Part shown: positions 6,720 through 9,451 of the stretch, one piece after another | How the letters are laid out: the number at the start of each line of letters is the position of its first letter | Numbering within the stretch: position 1 is the first letter of the stretch | The notes under the pieces: model-generated | The model's database searches: none | Seen by the model: only the letters and a program-made list of their open reading frames with translations | What the model was told of the DNA's origin: nothing | Position numbers and translations under genes: made by a program | Source of the DNA: Atopobiaceae bacterium | GTDB taxonomy: Bacteria > Actinomycetota > Coriobacteriia > Coriobacteriales > Atopobiaceae | Direction of reading: 5' to 3' | DNA: 9,451 nucleotides | NCBI GenBank assembly: GCA_017460265.1 | Contig: JAFUBJ010000497.1 | Location: 1 to 9,451 of the forward strand

Positions 6720-6839
6720 GTACGGACAAGATAGGCAGCTCGCTACGTACGGACGTGATAGGTAGCTTGCTGGCCCCGCTAACCCCGATGTACATGAGAT
6801 AGGTAGCTCGCTATGTACAGGGGTTAGGCTACTTGCTAC
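6720..6839. repeat. Iteron-like array: two tandem pairs of a 25-27 bp repeat
   Basis: Four direct repeats start with GTAC and contain GATAGGYAGCTYGCTAY or a close variant: 6720-6746 and 6747-6773 (27 bp each, both beginning GTACGGAC) and 6790-6814 and 6815-6839 (25 bp each). Units within each pair abut exactly; 16 bp separate the pairs. The last unit is most diverged (GTTAGGCTACTTGCTAC). Around the third unit the bases 6781-6795 and 6813-6825 pair as a hairpin (AACCCC and TGTACAT with a 2-base bulge). Direct repeats of this size near a replication gene are typical of iterons bound by a Rep protein. Confidence 0.75.
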
Positions 6840-6868
6840 GGGCAAGTGGCCTTCGTTTCGATGACAGC

Positions 6869-6923
6869 ATGACGGCAATGACAGGAGATTCCACCTATAG
6901 AGAAGTGCCGTCATTGCCGTCAT
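6869..6923. repeat. 14-bp inverted repeat spanning the stop codon of the RepA-like gene
   Basis: ATGACGGCAATGAC (6869-6882) and GTCATTGCCGTCAT (6910-6923) are perfect reverse complements with 27 bases between. The right arm lies in the last codons of the minus-strand ATPase gene (its DDGNDG residues) and the left arm just past its stop, so the stop sits in the loop. No T-tract follows on the minus strand. It may terminate or protect the operon's transcript. Confidence 0.8.
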
Positions 6924-7890
6924 CGAATTGCCTTCCTGCGACACGCTCCAGGAAGATGGTCCTGGCGGACGCGGTCCTCTGCGTCGAGTAGCGTATGCCC
7001 GCCTCGAGGAGCGCCTGCGAGTGCTCGGCGAGCTTCCTCCCCAGGGTCGCGGCCCGCGCGTTGCCGAGGCCTGTTTGCGCAACCAGCTCCGTCGCGGTCC
7101 CCGCCCATCCGAGCCTGCCCTCCATGAAGCGGATGACCTCCAGCACCTCCCTCGACACCGGCCGCTCCTCCTCATGCTCGACGTACTGGTCCTCCGAGAG
7201 CTCCCAACGGCAGTCGTTGAACTCGAGCACCAGCTCTCGCTCGATGACGTCGCGACCGGTCACCTTGAGGACAGCCCTCTTCTCCCCTCTCTTCCTGTCG
7301 ATAACCATCGTCGTGTCGGCGGCGCCGGTGATGCCGTTCGTTCCCGAGACGGTGTTGAGGGGGTCCGGGTCGTTCATCTTGCGCTGATGGTGCACGAGCA
7401 CGACAGCTATCCCGAAATGGTCCGCGAGTCCCTTGAAGTCACGCACGTCGTGGTAGTCGGAGGCGTACGCGCTCCTCTGTGACGACTGCCTGACCGTCTG
7501 GAGGGTGTCGACGATCACGAGCTTGGTGTCCGGGTGCGCCGCCACGAACGTAGCGATCTCGTCGAGGAGCCCGTCTGCGAGCGACGGGGCGTTGACGCAG
7601 AGGTGGAACGCATCGCTGCACTCCTCAGCCAGTCTGAACAGGCGTTGCTGGATCCTGGGGAGGTTGTCCTCAAGCTCGAGGTCGAGGACGGTGCCCCCGC
7701 AGGTGGCGAACCCCCAGAGCGGCTCGCCCCTGCTCACGCACTCCGCGAGGCGGAGGGCGAGCCAGCTCTTGCCGACCTTCGGCGAGCCCACGAGGAGGGT
7801 GACGCCGACGCCGATCAGGTCCTCCACGACCCATCCCGGCGAGCTCAGCGGGGTGTTGACCAGCTCCTCAGCGGTGATGGTCTCAAGCAT
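6895..7890 (-). CDS. RepA-like RecA-fold ATPase (AAA_25 type, probable replicative helicase)
   Basis: The 331-residue protein resembles the hexameric RepA helicases of mobilizable plasmids, which unwind DNA at the origin, and related ATPases of integrative elements and phages. Walker A is GSPKVGKS (35-42); LDLELED (69-75) matches the acidic strand of this family; Walker B is LVIVDT (124-129); VVLVHHQRK (163-171) is the following sensor strand. Residues about 245-320 look like an added C-terminal helical or winged-helix domain. I chose the ATG at 7890 over that at 7896: GGAGG (7902-7898) is 7 nt before the former but only 1 nt before the latter, and 7890 gives an 8-nt overlap ATGCTTGA with the preceding gene, so translation is probably coupled. 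A 14-bp inverted repeat spans its stop. The iteron array just downstream supports a replication role, but a recombination or phage-type DNA-handling role remains possible. Confidence 0.85.
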   Translation of the reverse strand: MLETITAEELVNTPLSSPGWVVEDLIGVGVTLLVGSPKVGKSWLALRLAECVSRGEPLWGFATCGGTVLDLELEDNLPRIQQRLFRLAEECSDAFHLCVNAPSLADGLLDEIATFVAAHPDTKLVIVDTLQTVRQSSQRSAYASDYHDVRDFKGLADHFGIAVVLVHHQRKMNDPDPLNTVSGTNGITGAADTTMVIDRKRGEKRAVLKVTGRDVIERELVLEFNDCRWELSEDQYVEHEEERPVSREVLEVIRFMEGRLGWAGTATELVAQTGLGNARAATLGRKLAEHSQALLEAGIRYSTQRTASARTIFLERVAGRQFDDGNDGTSL

Positions 7891-8269
7891 CGGCATCCCT
7901 CCCCAGCTTCCTCATGGCCTCGCGCTCGGCGTCGACGGCGGACGGCCCCGCCTCCCGTCCGAGTCCTGCGAAGATCTCAGCGAGCACGGAGAGCACGTGG
8001 GCGAGCTCGGGCGTGACATCGCCCGCGTGCTCGATGCGCCGTAACTCCTCATAGCAGAGCATGGCCTGGTCCTGCACCGCACGCTGCACTCGCACGCTGG
8101 GGTATACGGTGACCTCGCGGTTTGCGAGTCTGCGCAGGATGTAGTCCTGCTTGGTGAGGCCGGAGAGCGCGACGAGCGCGTCAATCTCGCGGGCCTCCTC
8201 CGGGGACACGCGGAAGCCAACGGTCACGCTCCTTCGCCTGCCCATCTGGTCCCTTGAGGGCGCCGTCAC
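7883..8269 (-). CDS. MobC-like / ribbon-helix-helix DNA-binding protein
   Basis: The 128-residue product begins with a basic stretch and then RRRSVTVGFRVSPEEAREIDALVALSG-type sequence (about 11-37), which is the beta strand and first helix pattern of ribbon-helix-helix proteins; QDYILRRLANREV follows as in MobC-like relaxosome accessory proteins, which bind the transfer origin together with a relaxase. The rest is helical and charged. Start choice: the GTG at 8269 forms a 4-nt GTGA overlap with the integrase stop and has GGAGG about 8 nt upstream; the GTG at 8278 sits on top of that binding site, and the ATG at 8245 is another possibility. Its end overlaps the ATPase gene by 8 nt. No relaxase is visible in the window, so it could instead be a regulator of the integrase operon or a copy-control protein. 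Confidence 0.7.
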   Translation of the reverse strand: MTAPSRDQMGRRRSVTVGFRVSPEEAREIDALVALSGLTKQDYILRRLANREVTVYPSVRVQRAVQDQAMLCYEELRRIEHAGDVTPELAHVLSVLAEIFAGLGREAGPSAVDAEREAMRKLGRDADA

Positions 8270-9345
8270 CTGGGGCACCTCCCCTCGGCGTCGAGCCCCT
8301 GTGCCATCTCCTCCTGCCTGTTGGGAAAGAGGTGCGCGTAGTGCAGGGTGATCTCGGTCGTCTCGTGGCCCATGCGCTCAGCGATGGCGAGCGGTGAGTA
8401 GCCCATGTCGATGAGGAGGGACACGTGGCTGTGCCGCAGGTCGTGGACGCGGATCCTCGGCACGCCCGCTATCTTGCTGCCACGCTCCATCTCGTGGTAG
8501 AGGCGGCTCTTCGTCATGCGGAAGAGGCGCCTGCCGGGGGAGGCGGCGCCGGGGAGCGAGAGGTGATCGCGCACCTCGTCGACGAGGAAGGAGGGCATCA
8601 CGATTCTCCTGCTCGCTCTGGGCGTCTTGGGCGGGGTGACGACGTCCTCCCCCTTGCGACGGTGGTAGGTCTTGGTGACGCTGAGGGTGCCGCGCTCGAG
8701 GTCGAAGTCCTCCGGCGTGAGCGCGAGCAGCTCGCCTTCGCGGATGCCTGTCCAGTAGAGCAGCTCGAAGGCCATCCACGAGTCCGGCTTGTCCATGAGT
8801 GCGCGGGAGAAGCGCAGGTACTGTGCCTTGGTCCAGATGCTCATCTCATCCGCGTCCTTTGAGCCCATCTTGGGGACCTTGCGCGCGGGGTTCGAGGGCA
8901 GGTTGTAGTGCAGCACGGCGTGGTTGAGAAGCGCCGAGAGCTGGTTCGATACGGTGTGCAGGTAGGTCGGTCGGTAGGGCTCGCCCGTTGGCCCGCGCAT
9001 CGCCATGAGCTCGTTCTGCCACCTGATGACGTCGGCGCTGGTGATCTCGTTGAGGGGCTTATCGCCGAGGTAGGGGAGGATCTTGGTCCTCACCATGTGC
9101 TCCTTTGTGTCCCAGGTGCTCTGCTTGAGGCGCGGGCGCACGTCATCCTCGTAGAGCTTGAAGAACTCCGAGAGCGTCATCGTCGGCGTACCCTCGCAGC
9201 GCGCGAGGAAGGCCTGCTCCCACCTCCTGGCCTCCGACTTAGTCGCGAACCCGCGCTTCGTCTTCTTGTGGCGCTCGCCCTTCCAGTCCCTGTACCAGCA
9301 CTGGACCGTCCACGTACCGCGCCTCTCGTCCTTGCTAACCGACAT
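8266..9345 (-). CDS. Tyrosine recombinase / phage-type integrase
   Basis: This 359-residue enzyme should catalyse integration and excision of the element between its attachment sites. Domains in order: N-terminal arm-type DNA-binding domain (about 1-52, with the GTWTVQCWYRDWKGERHKK pattern), SAM-like core-binding domain (about 57-160) and catalytic domain (about 170-345). The catalytic set is complete: R202 in TGIREGELLAL, K240 in PPKTPR, H301 and R304 in HDLRHSH, H327 in GHE and the nucleophile Y336 in HYAHLF. I chose the ATG at 9345, which suits the usual start of this domain; the binding site is weak (AGGCG about 8 nt upstream). The frame is open further upstream to the window edge but has no convincing earlier start. 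Its stop overlaps the MobC-like gene in GTGA, so integrase, MobC-like and RepA-like genes form one operon. It is likely to act at the guaA 3' end, which is not proven. Confidence 0.96.
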   Translation of the reverse strand: MSVSKDERRGTWTVQCWYRDWKGERHKKTKRGFATKSEARRWEQAFLARCEGTPTMTLSEFFKLYEDDVRPRLKQSTWDTKEHMVRTKILPYLGDKPLNEITSADVIRWQNELMAMRGPTGEPYRPTYLHTVSNQLSALLNHAVLHYNLPSNPARKVPKMGSKDADEMSIWTKAQYLRFSRALMDKPDSWMAFELLYWTGIREGELLALTPEDFDLERGTLSVTKTYHRRKGEDVVTPPKTPRASRRIVMPSFLVDEVRDHLSLPGAASPGRRLFRMTKSRLYHEMERGSKIAGVPRIRVHDLRHSHVSLLIDMGYSPLAIAERMGHETTEITLHYAHLFPNRQEEMAQGLDAEGRCPR

Positions 9346-9451
9346 GGGCGTCGCCTGCGTTTCTCTTTGCCTCTCCGAAGGAGCGTGACTCCCGGTAAGC
9401 CGCTGACACCTGGCCGGGGCTGGTGAGCCTTCCCTCCGACTCGAGCTCTGC
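9335..9451 (-). CDS. Unidentified gene, 3' end only, overlapping the integrase start
   Basis: A minus-strand frame is open from the window edge for 38 codons and stops with TAG at 9337-9335, overlapping the integrase start by 11 nt. The visible product, starting AELESEGRLTSPGQVS and ending AKRNAGDAHVG, is charged and shows no motif I recognise. The overlap style matches the other junctions of this operon, and an excisionase or small DNA-binding protein is common here, but all three minus-strand frames are open over this short GC-rich stretch, so the call is weak. Confidence 0.35.
   Translation of the reverse strand, partial: AELESEGRLTSPGQVSAAYRESRSFGEAKRNAGDAHVG

Larger units (their letters stand above)
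6508..6894. other. Gene-free palindrome- and repeat-rich region between convergent R-M and rep operons
   Basis: These 387 bases hold no credible gene (the only frame, 6538-6765, starts at TTG without a ribosome binding site and runs through palindromes and repeats). They contain a 7-bp hairpin (6530-6552), an 18-bp palindrome (6600-6617), a long bulged hairpin (6617-6673), an array of four iteron-like repeats (6720-6839) and one arm of a 14-bp inverted repeat (6869-6923). The density of such structures beside a RepA-like gene is what a plasmid replication origin or transfer origin looks like; this is inference. Confidence 0.6.

Noticed and set aside
6538..6765. A 75-codon plus-strand frame between the endonuclease and ATPase genes
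   Set aside because: It starts at TTG with no ribosome binding site and crosses the 18-bp palindrome, the bulged hairpin and the first iterons, so the sequence is explained by structure rather than coding.
6720..6839. CRISPR array
   Set aside because: The repeats abut without unique spacers, differ in length and sequence, and no cas gene is present; iterons explain them better.
6928..7482. A 184-codon plus-strand frame
   Set aside because: Shadow of the RepA-like ATPase gene, which has Walker A and B motifs on the other strand.
8908..9426. A 172-codon plus-strand frame
   Set aside because: Shadow of the integrase gene, which has the full catalytic set on the minus strand.
9420..9451. A tRNA-like stretch (CTCGAGTC resembling a T-loop on the minus strand) as an attachment site
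   Set aside because: The flanking bases do not form the T-stem and no acceptor or anticodon arm is seen; the CTCGAG here is only a predicted restriction site.

Overview
The window looks like high-GC actinobacterial DNA. The gene order glmM, LCP (LytR-CpsA-Psr) gene, guaA and the protein sequences suggest the Coriobacteriia, perhaps an Olsenella/Atopobium relative; this is an inference from sequence feel, not a database match. Two zones can be separated: conserved chromosome (1-3839) and an integrated accessory element (from about 3840 to beyond the right edge).

Chromosomal part. The 3' end of glmM (peptidoglycan precursor synthesis) enters from the left and converges on an LCP-family cell-wall ligase gene; the two share a strong hairpin terminator. 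Divergent from the LCP gene, across a 216-bp gap, is a complete guaA (GMP synthase) with all glutaminase and ATP-pyrophosphatase motifs.

Accessory part. Immediately after the guaA stop codon there are 411 bases with no gene. They hold a 19-bp perfect inverted repeat enclosing 169 bp, a cluster of TACTCA motifs and small palindromes. Next comes a two-gene type II restriction-modification operon: a gamma-class N6-adenine methyltransferase overlapping by 8 nt an endonuclease of the XhoI/PaeR7I family (predicted site CTCGAG). A 387-bp intergenic region follows, packed with palindromes and four copies of a 25-27 bp iteron-like repeat. On the opposite strand, converging on the R-M operon, is a tightly overlapping operon read right to left: the end of an unidentified gene, a tyrosine integrase, a MobC-like ribbon-helix-helix protein and a RepA-like RecA-fold ATPase.

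Reading of the whole. The accessory part resembles an integrative (possibly mobilizable, possibly self-replicating when excised) element sited at the 3' end of guaA, a position known to receive genomic islands. Integrase, MobC-like protein, RepA-like ATPase and the iterons would be the core of the element, and the R-M pair its cargo and stabilising module. No relaxase, excisionase or right-hand attachment site can be seen, so the class of element remains an inference. The least explained features are the 19-bp inverted-repeat segment behind guaA and the iteron/palindrome region at 6530-6923.
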